Shown piece after piece: positions 44,882 to 57,204 of a stretch of 64,000 bases of DNA. The stretch spans positions 4,833-68,832 of the forward strand of contig LUCM01000784.1 in NCBI GenBank assembly GCA_008360955.1. Reading direction: 5' to 3'. Position 1 is the first letter of the stretch. Every line of letters starts with the position of its first letter. The DNA is from Fasciolopsis buskii. Its lineage: Eukaryota; Platyhelminthes; Trematoda; Plagiorchiida; Fasciolidae. Position numbers and translations under genes: made by a program. The notes beneath the pieces are model-generated. The model worked only from the letters and a program-made list of their open reading frames with translations. It searched no databases and was not told the DNA's origin.

Positions 44882-47800
44882 GAACTTTTTAATTTCTAGA
44901 ATGTCTCTATAAAATCTTCCGACTAAATATTAACAGCATTCGCTGATCGGCTGATAAACAGCACACCACTAATGGTTGTATTCTGTTTTGGCTACCAATG
45001 GCAAAAGTGCCATACATTTATTTTACGTACAGTTTGATTTCGCCGTACAGTATTATCGTTGAAACTTCTTTTTCACTAAGATTCTCAGAATCTTCATGTA
45101 AGTGAATGTGGCCGCAATTTGCACAGGAATCACAAAATTGAGTAGCATGTAATGTTTTCGATGCTGTATATTTTAACCTGTCAATTTCTATCATTCATGT
45201 TTTCCGTGTCTTCCCTTGACCTGGTTGTTGTATATCTCTTTAATCGTCGTCGTTCTGCAAACTCTTTCCGCAGGTCTATAAATTGTGGTTTTTCTATCTC
45301 AAATTCAGGATAAAACATGGAAACATTAGATGTGCGCAACCACACTTTTTGGACACCTGAGGAAATCCAATGAGCGCGTTGCGCTACCGTATTTCCCCTC
45401 CGTTTTAGGCACGACTGCTCATCAATGGTTCGTGATAAGTGATTACTGACTAACTTGAAAAACTTCCAATTAAATCACTGTAGTCAATCGACTTTTTGAT
45501 ATCCGTGGAACGTACATAGCTGCTCGTTAAGAGCGAGCAAATCTTTATGAAAAGGCGTATCACCCAACATCAGCAATTTTCCCCCGGTGGTAAGTGGTAA
45601 GTGTAAATACCCTATTGTTAGGATTTATGGTGCCATCCTTGAACGACACGAGTTGTCGGTGCTTTCATGTCTGCGGGCGCGGTTTTTTTTTGTTTTGTAT
45701 ATAACGACCAGTTTGAGGCTGGATAAGGAGTCCCAGCTGGAGTAAACACGAATCGAGTCAAGTAATTCCGACAATTCTTATCAAGAAAGGAAACTTATAA
45801 ACCTATCGCCAAAGGCATGTTCTTCTGGGATTCCCATTGACTTTAAAGGTTTATCTTACTCGCAGCTCGGGAGCTTGGCGCTTAGATGGCAAACGTTCCA
45901 CCGCTAGTGCAGTAGCACCAATAGTGTCTATGGTGGGAGTGAAAATCAAATTCTTCGGGTTTTGGATACTTTTTCTAGTTTGTTTTTTCTACCGTTTACC
46001 ATCCAATTGTGGTTCTCCCATGAGTTGACGAGACATATCTTCGAGGTGTCTCAAAGCATGTTAATATCTCGAAATGTATTGTGCAGTTGCCTTTCTGTCT
46101 GCATGCTGGTGACAGACAAGCTGTTAAATGCGCTTCAACGTTAGACATTTGTTTTTGTGTGTGCTTTGTGCACAAAACTTTCATTTCGCTCCAGTTATTT
46201 ACATCCATGGTTTTGGGTTGTGAATACAGATAAGTAGCTCTCGTTCGCAATGAAGGAGTGAATTGGTGCGTTATCTCAACGAAATTCTGAGCGATGCTGA
46301 TCCCGGTCACTCTTTCTTCTCTGTGCACCTTCTGTTCGCTGTATCCCTTCACTCCCTCGTCCATTTAAGCATTTGATACTTTACACCAATTCTTCTTTTC
46401 CACTCTCATAATTCACATGCAGCCGACTTCACCGGTGTTATCAGAACCGCCACCCTCTAGAATGTTGTCTATACAATAAACTTTGTTGTCATTTTACTCA
46501 TTAATTCCGAACTGCAGTTGCGTGTCGACTCCGTGTTACTCGGAATGCCTGATATGATTTGTCGAAAAGAAATTTCTGAGCGTTTAACGTTGTTTTATTT
46601 TAATCGAAAACTTTGTTTCCGCTAAGGGATGTCTGTACTTTTATTTTTAGTAATCTGACATTCAGTTCAGTGCAGTTGCTTTTAGCTATGAATTCTTTGG
46701 ATTGTTTGCATATAACTAGTTAATATATCGACAGAATCGAAGATCAGTTGTCCTTCCGATGGTATTTTCTCGTCAAACATGTATGTTTACGTCATGTTAC
46801 TTGACACCGTGAAAATGCCGGCAAATGTTAGGTGTATAAATCCTAGTTTTGAAAACTCTTCGTGTGATTGTTTCAGTTTCCTATTTTCAGTTTCTATGCT
46901 GCTCTCCTCAACTGTTGAACCCTGGATGCGAAACGAAGGACTAATCGCGAATATGGGATGTGTTCCTGATTTATCGAAATGTGCACATCCACCAAGAGTC
47001 GTCGAATTCGGTCAACGAACAGTTTCTTGATTACATTATTTGCCTTATTCCGAGCTTTTACACAACTGTTGGTTTTGCATTGAATGCGCGTTCAGTCCAC
47101 CCTTTTTTCTGGACTATCCTGGAGTTTTTGAAACATTCATTTCGCCAGGGCTAATTTTGCACGTGAATCTGACTCCGACCGAACGTGATACTCGGTCATA
47201 TGTTCAGAAATTATTCTACTTCCAGATATCCGTTATTAAATCATTTTGACTCTTTGTTGTCTTGCGTTCCAACTGATTCTGTCCCAACCGGTCATTTGGC
47301 CTTGTAACTGAGATCTCCCTCTATCGTAAAGTCTCAGAACCATTTGGCCTGACTCTATTCGTGATCCAATTTTTTGTTCTTACTGAAGTAAATGCCTGTC
47401 ATTCAAAATTCATAGAGTAGAAAGCAAATAGCCCATAAAATCTACTGCCAATAGAAATGAGCTGGAAATCGCTAGTTACCCAACCTAAATGTTGTCTATC
47501 GATTACCCGGTGGTTGATGGAACCGCTTCGCTTACCAGATGCCCATTATCGTTTGTGGGGAGTTCCTATTTCCGGAAGTGTCCCACATGGTGTTGGACGC
47601 ACAGGGTTGCTGTGTCGCTTAGCCTAAATTTCGCACCATCAGTCATCGTCAGTTAGGTGGTCGTAGATCGTGTGATATGCTACTATTCTCTGTCTCAGTT
47701 TTTGGTCAAAATGCTCGGTCACGAAATGATATGGTTTTACAATTTCTCCAATAAAGTTTGATCCATTCCTAACGGTTAGCATATTATTTTTTCAGGACCA

Positions 47801-48190
47801 AGGAGGAAAAGTATATCAACTGGGAATCGCTTCAAATGGTTTGCTTCTGCGCCCGGAGTTCGAAACCACCGAAACAAGTAAACTTAATTGGTACGTTTAA
47901 AGTTAACCTATTGGGAACATTGACATTTACTGGTTCAACAGCTTCTGTCACAGCTCGTGGCCACCATCAATTACATTGGCAATGGTGATATTTAATCATA
48001 AAATCGGGTTCTTGAATACCAAGAATATTTCCATTTGTAAGTAACAAAATTGGAAAATGAAGGTTACGCAACAAGACTTCATTCAGTATTCTCCCAAGTT
48101 TCTAGTTATTTTTGACTGATTACCCTTCGGACTACACGCGAAACCGAAACCTAGGTCATCCGTTAGGCCATCTCTGGGGAAGTACTAGAC
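44882..48190. other. Unassigned sequence with one candidate exon region
   Basis: No retroelement was recognised. At 47040-47249 (+) a frame reads FFLDYPGVFETFISPGLILH, then VNLTPTERDTRSYVQKLFYF, to a TGA. It looks coding and may be a terminal exon, but its acceptor is unclear. Frame 45996-46364 (-) was not recognised. The remainder shows nothing identifiable. Confidence 0.25.
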
Positions 48191-48212
48191 TTGATTTCGT
48201 TCTCATCTGAGC

Positions 48213-48720
48213 TTATCGGTAATGCATATCCACTATCGCACCCATGGTTTGGACCAGGGATTTCCTACTGGAAGGCGTATATGTTACCAATGGTTTACCA
48301 GCTCTTGTCCAGGCTAACCAGGATTGGATTCTATGACAGCGAGCTCTGCCCGACAGCTTCGAAAGAAGGTGCGGCAAGTGTCTTTTTAATTCGAATCGGT
48401 TTCTTCCCACCAAATCCGGTCTTCTACACAGGATAAACAAATGTCTCCAGTAACCTGATTGGCGTTTGACAGTTGCTTACAAGTAGTCTTTGGGATCGAT
48501 GTAATCAAGTTTGACTGGCGAACCCGGACGAATATGACTCACTAATTCCAGTTGGTTTGGACGAGATCTGGTGAAACGGTGGCAACATACAAGCCTTCCA
48601 CTTGGCATGTTCTGATTCGAACCCGGGGTGCGGTGGAGGGTGCGCACCATCAGTGAGCTCAAATAAAAGCGAAAGTGTCCTGTTTCCGCAGCGAAGGACC
48701 GACCGGATGACCTGAGGTTC
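48213..48720 (-). repeat. Probable dispersed repeat with Pol III box-like sequences
   Basis: On the minus strand, GAGCTCACTGATGG (48647-48660) resembles an A box, and GGGTTCGAATC (48613-48623) is a near-perfect B box, about 37 bp apart, as in tRNA-derived SINEs. The surrounding open frame (48477-48830, SLMVRTLHRTPGSNQNMPSG) is probably incidental translation of the repeat. No second copy was found in the window, so the repeat call rests on the box spacing alone. 48213-48440 (-) has a similar repeat-like look but no motif. Confidence 0.35.
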
Positions 48721-51700
48721 AAAGTGCAGTCAGTCAAACAGTTACATCGATCACGCGGTACTTGCAAACAGTTGTGATGTACATATGAATTTATGATGAT
48801 TTTTCGCTTTCCAATTCGTTGTTTGGCCACTGGGGCCTACGAAATCCCCATATAGGATTCACAGTCTGTTGTGGATAGCAAACCATAAGGTGAACGCTTT
48901 GCTCACAAATCTGCAGCGTTGAACTGGACGTTCTGATGAAGTCGGGCCCTCCTTATATGTGGTATCATCTGCTTCGAACGTTTTGCTGATGTAGCTGGTG
49001 TTTGAGCATTGCACACTAAGGTAGGCATACTTGGAACGCGACGGGACGGTTAAAAGCACCCTTTTGTGTAGGTCCGGCCACTTCAGTGATAAACTTTTCC
49101 TCTTTTCGCTCAAAAGTCGAACCACAGTGCTTTTACCAGAGTTAATTTAGTTCCGACTGATCGAAGGCCAACCAACGCCTTCGGAAGCGAATGACTGGGT
49201 CTGTTCGCACCGGTCAACCGATGCTTCTCTACACGTTTAATTTTTACTTTAGTGCTATCAAACATGAAGATTGAAGTCAAAGATTTTAGTCCTAAATCTT
49301 CCATCTATTACAGTGCCACATTGAGCGTGACAAATGGTATTGATTCTGTATCCTTATTATATTGACCATATTGATTATCTTGAGTGATTATTAGGTGATA
49401 CAAATTGGGTAATGAATCCACTTTCAGTTCTATAGAAAATCATTACTTCACATTTTAGACAGAAACCTGATGCTGAAAATAACCAATATTGTTATTTACT
49501 CCTGAGAAGTCAGATTTCTCATCTGACTACAAGTTAGGGATGTTCGTGCCTTGACGATTTTTAGACGGGCCAGGACGTACCGTTGTTCTGATATGATAAA
49601 CTTAAGCACTGACAAGGCGAATTTTCTGTTATTTTATTTTATCTTTGTTTCGTTCGGTATGAACTGGTATATTTTGTGGTTGAAACTGTTTAATAGGTTA
49701 GCTTTTGCTGGTATTTTTTCCAAACAACCTGGTACACAATTAGGTGGATCACATAAACGCTAGGTCAAACAGTTTGAACTTTCAGCATTCTATGGCTGAA
49801 TAAATCAAGTTTGTTTTCCTTTCTGCTTTTTCTCTTCTCATTCACCATTAATCTCTCAAAGTCTTTGTTTCTGTCGCCATCCGATCACCCGGATGCACAG
49901 AAGGTGCACACGCACACACACATACACACATACATACGTGCATACAATAAATTGTGTGCACAACGTTCATCTAGCACAGTTCATTTGTGACTGGAAAGTA
50001 ACACTGCATCGGAAGGTATCATTTTGGGAATAATTTGTAACCGGGTAGATATGTGAATTGCTGTTGGCAAGAGAAATGAGGTAATCTATTAAACAATTGA
50101 GAGGAAACAAAACGCATTCATTCGTGCGACTACTAAGTGGTTCATCGATGTGAATGAACTGAGCACAGTTCTTGTTTTGGCACACCGTGCGTTGTAGGTG
50201 ATGGAATGTTGGCATCTTGGTATTATATTAATCCATGAGTCATCCAGGACGGTGTAGGCGTGAGCCGAGGCATTCAGGATAGTGTAAAATCCGGGCGCGT
50301 CAGTTATGGGATCGACAACCATTTGTTGCCGTTGTTGTTGTTGTGGACAGGGGCGTTTGAGGGTACAGGATTACCAAATTGAATTATTTGTTGCAAAGCC
50401 GCTGGGCTACTTCTGATACAAATAGTGAGTGCTTAAGGCAGTAAGTCGAAATAGCAGAATTAACATCGATCAGAATGTTGGAGTTCATTTTAATACAAAC
50501 TAGTTAGATATCCATTCCTCGGGAACTGAAGCAGTAACATCCGATAGATTGCAGATCTTAATATGTGGGTCGAAGAAAAACCCCTTCTGTGTTTTGGACT
50601 GCCTCAAAGTATCGACCACTCGAATACCTCCATCGCTCTTTCTTCAGGGAACCTTTCTAGTTTCCATTCGTCCGATATAAAACCAGGCAAAATGCCACGG
50701 TGAGTTGCTGCTCCATAGATTTAACTGATGGCAGTATTAGCGGGAAGGGAACAAATAGCTTGAGCGCCTGTGTTCACTCCATCTGTTCTCACGCTCAACC
50801 AGATAGGACAACAAACAGCCCCAGCTAGAAGTTTCGAAACTCTTAAAACAGAGTTATGCTGTCTCCGAAGGGCGCATACAGGATCCACATCCATAATCGT
50901 TGTTCGTAGCCCAGATGCAGCATCATTATCTTGTCTCACTCTTTGCGTATTCCATGAGCCAGCTTCGATTGCTCGTGGCTAGGTTGGCGAAATAATGATT
51001 GGTAGAGAAGAAAAAAGTAAATAAGTAAGATATGGTTACTTTATCGCAGTTGACGTTGCGATCATGCGTCAAGCCCTAGATTTGCTACAGTCTTTGTCTC
51101 ACCGTTTCTCCCAGCGATTTGTTTGTCACATTTTATGCCTAGGTACTTATGTGTCAATTGAAGTTAGCCAGTCTGGGGTAACTTCCAGATGCTTGTCTCA
51201 AATCCTTTAATATCGAAAATACTTCATTATTTAATTCTGTTCATTGGTGAAAATTCCATTGTTTCCTGTCCGATCTGGAAGGCTATCAGTACGTAGTACA
51301 TACATGAAGCCCACGTAGTAGGTAGTGCACAATGCACATGAGGTACAACCGTTGAGGACAGGCGTCTGTTATCTGTATAGTATTGCGATAATATGATGGG
51401 ATTGTGCTAAAAATTTTAGAGCTCGAGGTAACTAATTGGGTCGCGGAGCTCACTGTCGAATAGGCATTTAATTCGCATAGGTTAAGGTGGCTGGGACATG
51501 AGTTACACACCCGCAAATTTAATCACTTGGTTATATGCTGTTTCCGAGGCAAATCGATCGAGGTGATCAGTTCACAAAGTGGCATCCTGAGTAGGCCGAA
51601 TTGGACTACCGAGTTGCGGTCAACGAAGTTCTCAAAAGAAATATTTGAGTACCTTAGGTTACATGATTAAATGTCGAAGTCAATAGCGTCTAAGGAATCG

Positions 51701-52380
51701 ATATGTTTCTACTGCTACATGGTTCTGATTTATGATCTCAAGTTTCTCTTCCATTGTTGTGTGATGCAGCAAGTTAGCAGCCGAAGTTAGATCACATAAA
51801 TGCTGAATTATTGGTTGTAAAAGGTGAATTGAAATGACTGATCTGGTAGATGAATTATTCATTCATGCACAAGCCCTGGTTGCATTTGGAGCGTCCTTTA
51901 ACTTACATTTAAAGAATTGATCTTCACATCCTGTAGATGATAGACTGTTTTTGTGGGTCCTGATTCAGTCAGCCTTGGTGCTTTGATGAGCTTTTTGTTA
52001 ACGACCACACGACCGACAGCCATATACCCTGCCTACGGAAAGAAATCTGTGAATTAACGACGATAAACGTTTTTGCGCTAGAAAAACCTGAAATAACTTT
52101 TGCTTTTGTATCGACGGCCAACGAATGAAATGAGGGTAAGGTGCGAAAAAGCTACTGTTTTTCTGGGGTAACGTAATAAGTGTTTTTTCTTCCCATTGTT
52201 TCCTCTTTCCATGGTTTGAGTATATTTGTTCCGTACACAGACCTGTGCTTAATATGTGCATGAGACTGTAATTTTTGTGTTTGTTATGACACTGAGATTT
52301 CTTTTGTTACATCATTCAGGGTTACAATGAGATAAATCATTTTAATTAGTTTTACTGGCATCTAGAAACTGTTATCGAAC
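48721..52380. other. Unassigned sequence
   Basis: Two overlapping minus-strand frames (49110-49304 and 48859-49125) are each protein-like. One passes through SGKSTVV, which resembles a P-loop, but there is no complete Walker A motif and the frames are offset. A CA/TACA-rich run lies at 49911-49946 and a (GTT)n run at 50333-50342. No recognisable gene was found. Confidence 0.25.
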
Positions 52381-52576
52381 TAATCGTCATCATCGTTCAG
52401 CGTTAAACAGTAAGGCAAGCCTCACTGACTGCTGCCTTTCCCCAGAGTTACACATTTATATAAAAAGAGTGGATATTCAACGGGAACAGGGAGTGGACCT
52501 ACACAGGCGGCAAAAGATAAGATGCTGCTGCAGCCAACACACGAAACACAGTCTAACTGTACAAACGCACGTGTTT

Positions 52577-53524
52577 TCAATCATTCTCATTCGATAGAAC
52601 ATGAAAGCACGATCGCCACTGTTCACGGTTCACTGCCATATGCTTCAGTGTCTCCAGCCAGCAAGTCGACGAGTCTTTCGGACCCCGACCACGGAGACTT
52701 GACACACCTACTTTACCTAAGTTCGCTGTACATTTTCTCATCCTGCGTTGCCATGTCATCTTTTGGCTTCCGTCTGGCTTCTTCCATTCCTTGGGAGGAA
52801 CACGAAATAGGGCACGATATGGTAGACGAGTGGTCGTCATACGCAACACGTGACCCAACCAGCGCAGTCTACTGAGTTTTATAAGGTGAAACAAGCTATT
52901 CTCAGAAGTGGCATTCAATACCAGATTCCTAACCACAATATTGCTCACCCGGTCACTCCATCCAATCCTAGCCATACTACGTAAACATCGATTGTCGAAA
53001 ACCCCCAACCGACGAACATCGCCCACACGCATACTCCTTGTCTCGCAACTGTACAACAGAATTGAACGCACTGCAGCACAATACGCACGATCTTTCAACT
53101 TCAGTGAAATATCAGACCGACATCACAAGTGCTTCAATCCAGCGTAAGCTGCACGAGCCTTGGATATATGCGTGTTTACCTCCACTGCCGAGCTACCATC
53201 GTTCGACACGCAGCTACCAAGGTAGGTGAACCGGTCCACCATTGTTATTTCCTCTCCATCCAGTATCAAGTTCGGTGCTGCTGTTGTCCAGTCCTGTAAC
53301 GGTACTTTGCACTTTGAAGTTGCGAAGCACATGCCAAACCGAGCAACCGATCTCGACAGTCTATCTAGTGCCTGTTGTGCATGGTCCGCAGACTCGAACA
53401 GGCACACGACGTCGTCTGCATAATCTAGGTCGCATAGCTCCCCTCCACTTCCCAGTTCGACTCCTACATCCCGGAGACCTCCTATAGCATCTTCCATCAC
53501 CTCGTCCATGACGAAGTTGAACAA
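52577..53524 (-). pseudogene. RT palm and C-terminal tail frame of element D
   Basis: A continuous frame interrupted by one TGA (53123-53125, expected Trp in KHLW). It begins FNFVMDEVMEDAIGGLRDVG, has the active site DLDYADDVVCLF, the YLGSCVSNDGSSAVEVNTHI block, and the tail ending NLGKVGVSSLRGRGPKDSST and CWLETLKHMAVNREQWRSC. Intact catalytic residues and few lesions indicate recent activity of the A/D family. Confidence 0.88.
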
Positions 53525-53545
53525 GGATGGAGAGATGGGACATCC

Positions 53546-54379
53546 TTAGTAAACACCACTAGTCGATTCAAATGAACTTGTTAGTTTACCGTATACTCTC
53601 CAGCGACCATTGGTATGCGAGTACAATGCTCGCAACAGGTTCACGACCTTTGAAGTCCCACCCATTAGGTGGAGAGCACTGAATGGTGCTGGTCGGTCCA
53701 CAGAGTCGAAAGCACCTTTCAAGTCCAGAAAGACTGCGACTGTAGGGCGGTGCGTGTGGCGCGTTTCTATTATTTGGCGACCTGGCCGAAATCCGGCCTG
53801 CTGTTTGCGAATGTTGCTCCCGCGAATCGGTGTCAAACGACGCAGCATTATTGAAGCCAACACCTTAGTAAGGATCGGAATTAAACTAATCCCATGATGA
53901 TTGCTAAAGTCACTCCGTGTGCCGTTGTTGAAATTGGGTACAATCAGTGACTCGTCCCACGATAACGAATACGCCTCTTTGATCCAAATATCATGAAGCA
54001 AGGAAGTAAGGGATTTCATCAGGGCTACTCCACTGAATTTGAAAAGAACTGAGGGAAGGTCGCGGAGACTGGTTGCTTTTCCCCGAATATTCGACTGCCT
54101 TTCCACTTCCGTTGGGGGATCAAGTGACACTTCCCAGGGATTCACAGCTCCAGACGTTCGACTAAATACGTTTGCGTGTGACCAGCTAAACTGGTCCTTG
54201 AAATGCTCTGCCCAATGGTCCAGTCTTTCCTGCCTACCATGATTGCGCTCTCTAGTCCTGTCGCACACGACTTCACTAACCGCTGTCGCGTATAAGCTTA
54301 AACAGTCTTTGACTGTTACCAGAAGCGGACGCTTCTTCCATCTTTTCGGCTCCCCTAACCCACTAGTTTTCGCGGTCAT
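53546..54379 (-). pseudogene. RT N-terminal frame of element D
   Basis: 277 codons in a different frame from the endonuclease because of a deletion near 54290; the first 35 residues are out of frame. It contains RLDHWAEHFKDQFSWSHAN, LPSVLFKFSGVALMKSLTSL, GISLIPILTKVLASIMLRRL, QQAGFRPGRQ and motif A FLDLKGAFDSVDR. It ends at a TAA replacing the Gln of the S-G-V-R-Q-G-C motif B. The reading frame continues beyond this stop without shift. Confidence 0.85.
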
Positions 54380-55043
54380 TCCTAAGGCTTATGGTCAACT
54401 GACGCTGCAATTGCCGGCGCATCTTATTTATTTCCTTGCAGTTAGGCAGCTCGCGTTTTTGTTCCATTAGACTTAGCGACCCTTGCGAGATCCAGTGTTT
54501 TTGATGAATGCTAGGTGTGGGACCGCAGGCGAAATTTGTTGCCAAATGCACAGCCTGCTTAATTTGATCCCACTGATCGTCTACATTGCTGCTGGTCGAA
54601 GTCCTTAGTTCCTCGGATAGTCTCTGTTCGTAGCTGTTGCGAACAGCCGAATCAGACAAACGTTCGACAGCCAATCGGGTTTGTGTCCTGCGTCGATGGC
54701 CATTCAGCTGCAGCAAAAATCGCATTAAAACTAACGCATGGTCCGATTCGACGTACGTGGTCCAGTACGATCTACAGTTCTGGACAGAACCGCGCCAACG
54801 GTAGCCGACTACGATATGGTCAATCTGACTCAAAGTACCTGTCGAGTTAGAACGCCATGTCGCAGTGCGACGCGAACTGTGTCGGAAGTTCGTACTAGAT
54901 ATAAATAAATGATTATCTGCACAGAAATGGAGAAGTCTTTCTCCGTTGTCTGTTCGCTGCGCAGGCAAGATGCATCTCCCACCTAAACAGGACTCCGGTG
55001 CACTAAGTTTTCCAAATTGTGCATTAAAGTCGCCTGCTACCAC
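54363..55043 (-). pseudogene. Endonuclease and linker frame of element D
   Basis: 226 codons. The exonuclease-endonuclease-phosphatase fold is recognisable from GDFNAQFG, through NGERLLHFCADNHLFISSTN and RHSSRRTATW, to SQIDHIVVGYRWRGS and ESDHALVLMRFL. It then enters the linker (HWISQGSLSLMEQKRELPN; LRNDREN) and stops at a TAG where a Trp is expected. Upstream codons are separated by a single stop at 55092. This nuclease nicks target DNA to prime reverse transcription. Confidence 0.85.
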
Positions 55044-55275
55044 TACAATGTCAGAGCGTCTGCTTTTTCGAACAAGAGTGACGAGGTTATCTTAAAACTC
55101 GTCTTTCTCCATGTCAATGCTGCAGTCTGTTGGAGCGTATGCCGAGATAACAAATAAACTACGCTTAACACTACTATCCTTTCGGACGCCGACTGATCCC
55201 TGCAGTCTCATGGCACACAAGCCACTGGTGGTGGTTACTGGCCGTATACTTCTTACTTGATTTAATTCAAATGAG

Positions 55276-56380
55276 ATTGTTTGTTTGGTATGACCGTCAA
55301 AAGAGGATGAAGATTTTAATAAAACGATGCGGTTGACGAACTGTATGAAGAATCTTTTACCATGATTCCGTGAAGTACAACGATTTTCCTGTATGGTTTG
55401 TATAGTTTATTTGCTTCACTTGTGCAAATCAGGCTGACGTTGGTGCTGAACCTCCGGCTTAGAGTCAGAATCCCCTTTCTTCATTGTACCTTCTTTGTAC
55501 CCTGTTGATAGGCTAGCGAAAATATTTATGCTAAACTATGTACTATTTTCTCGTGAACATCAGGCTCTAGGCTACAATTCTTGTGTGATTGCAGTCGTCA
55601 GTAATTTTGACCAGCTTAATGGCAGCTGGCCTCTTCAGCTGATGGCGTTAAATATTTGTTTGGTTCTGACTCCCTGCAGTCAAGTCGACATGCCATCTAT
55701 CGGCTTTCTCATCTAGTTCTTGGAGTAATCTCCTGCAAGTCTGAGAAGTTTAATCAATACGGGTTTTAGATAGGCGAAGGCTATCGGTGTTTCAACCTGT
55801 ACGTATTTACAACGAAATGCAGTGGAAACAGCCAAAGAACTGTGGCCATGTTAAACAATGACCAATAGATGAGCGAAACTTTTTCAAATCGTGCGTCTGA
55901 ATTTCGGTTATAAAGTACACATTCGTGGCATAGTATCACACATCGTGCGACTAAATATGTAAACTGGGGTCGTGGTCGTATTTCCACAGGTTGTTTTTCT
56001 ATTTTAGTTGAGTATCCGCAGGAAATTTGTTTTCCGCTTGCTTGGTGCTTATTTTTCTGTTGATTTTGCTTCCGAGTGGACGAAATCGAGGCGGAATTAC
56101 AGCGCTAATATGATTTAGGTTCTCAGGACTGATGTAATCATTTTGTCATCGGTACACGAGACCTAGTAACCTTAAAACCTACTTCTCCTTCACTCTAATC
56201 TGTTTTTTTGAAGCAGTGTCGTTGTTAATTACTAGAATCTCATTTGAATCGTTAGGAGCGTGAATGGATGCTAAGTCAATTTAAGGACCACATGGTGATT
56301 CGTCCGAGGGTTTGCGTCGGTCAGGCAAGGGTAACCTTCAAAAAAGGGACACAGGTTCCGAAAGTATTAGTTTTCCTCCT
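55276..56380. other. Unassigned sequence
   Basis: Sequence between element D and the short inverted-repeat element. No recognisable gene was found. The minus-strand frame at 55781-55987 was not recognised. Confidence 0.3.
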
Positions 56381-56484
56381 CAGTGGTATGTTTCGCACAC
56401 CTGAAGAGCGGCATTAACCGCGAAATCGACCGTGTACTTCCAGGGAAATTTTGTTCATCCATCCGTATGCGAAACATACTACTG
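56381..56484. repeat. 104-bp element with 17-bp terminal inverted repeats
   Basis: CAGTGGTATGTTTCGCA (56381-56397) is matched by the reverse complement of 56468-56484 at 16 of 17 positions. The interior (AACCGCGAAATCGACCGTGT, then ACTTCCAGGGAAATTTTGTT) aligns with the central end of each palindrome arm (AACCGCGAGACCGGTCGTGT, then GCTCCCGGGCAAATCTTGTT). It is therefore a dispersed repeat with at least three copies in the window. The form is MITE-like; no target-site duplication was evident. Confidence 0.6.
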
Positions 56485-57141
56485 AAGTATCGTTGCAAGT
56501 TTCCAAGTCTATTTTGTGATCCCTTACTGACAAACCGGACTTTAGAATGTTATAAAAATCTTCGAAAAATCTTCATCGTCCACTGTAAAAATTAAAATAG
56601 GATTGAGGCTTAGCCTTGAAGGCTGTGATGTTGTTTCGATTATGACCTGAAAACTTATGGAATTATTATACACTACTACTTAGGATGAAACGCCGAAGCC
56701 ACTTGGTAGATTCAAGGGCAAGAGCAAAGTGGACTGTTTTAAAGGTTATTTATGCGAGAATTTATTAGGATTGTGAATAAACTTGATTAACTGACAGCTT
56801 TTTGCCGTTGATCCGCTTTGTTTTGTCCTCCTTGTTCGTTAAACTTTTGCCCTGTTTTACCGCGAGAAAATGACCTCAAGCAAATGAGCGATCGCATTGT
56901 GTTGCTTTTTCATTTGGACGTGAACTGAGTTGTTTTTATGCCACGATTTCCATTGAATTGTTTTCGTGGTCAACTATAACAACCAGTTTCAGAATGGTAC
57001 TCTACGCTTAACAAATTGCTGACGTCGGACGAGAACTGCACCTTTTTGGATAAACAAGGTCGTTCATGTGGTTCTTTAGAGAGAGTCAGATTTGCTGGCT
57101 TTAACCCATCCCCCAGTCCTTTTAGGCTAAATGGGGAGAAC

Positions 57142-57204
<63 letters not shown>

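Larger units (their letters stand above)
52383..55275 (-). mobile_element. RTE-like element D (best preserved; 5'-truncated)
   Basis: Minus strand, about 2.9 kb. The 5' end falls inside the endonuclease near 55270 (SIRPVTTTSGLCAMRLQGSV). The element then runs through LFVISAYAPTDCS, VVVAGDFNAQFG (catalytic Asp and Asn kept), QIDHIVVGYRWRGS and SDHALV (kept), the linker, RT and tail. RT has LDLKGAFDSVDR (motif A), SGVY-stop-GCPISPSLFNF (motif B), an intact YADD (complement 53411-53422) and the tail SMARIGWSDRVSNIVVRNLV with LRWLGHVLRM. Lesions seen: stop at 55092-55094, stop at 54363-54365, two stops and a frameshift near 54290 (about 17 bp missing relative to A), stop 53546-53548 (Gln codon), stop 53123-53125 (Trp codon). 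The 3' UTR matches A and ends in GATGATGACGATTA (52383-52396). D is younger than A but not autonomous. Confidence 0.9.

Noticed and set aside
48859..49304. P-loop-like SGKSTVV suggesting an ATPase fragment
   Set aside because: The preceding glycine-rich part of a Walker A motif is missing in that frame, and no Walker B or family context is present.
52522..54470. Several plus-strand open frames opposite element D (for example 52522-52875 and 53610-53897)
   Set aside because: They are antisense shadows of the RT and endonuclease frames of D.
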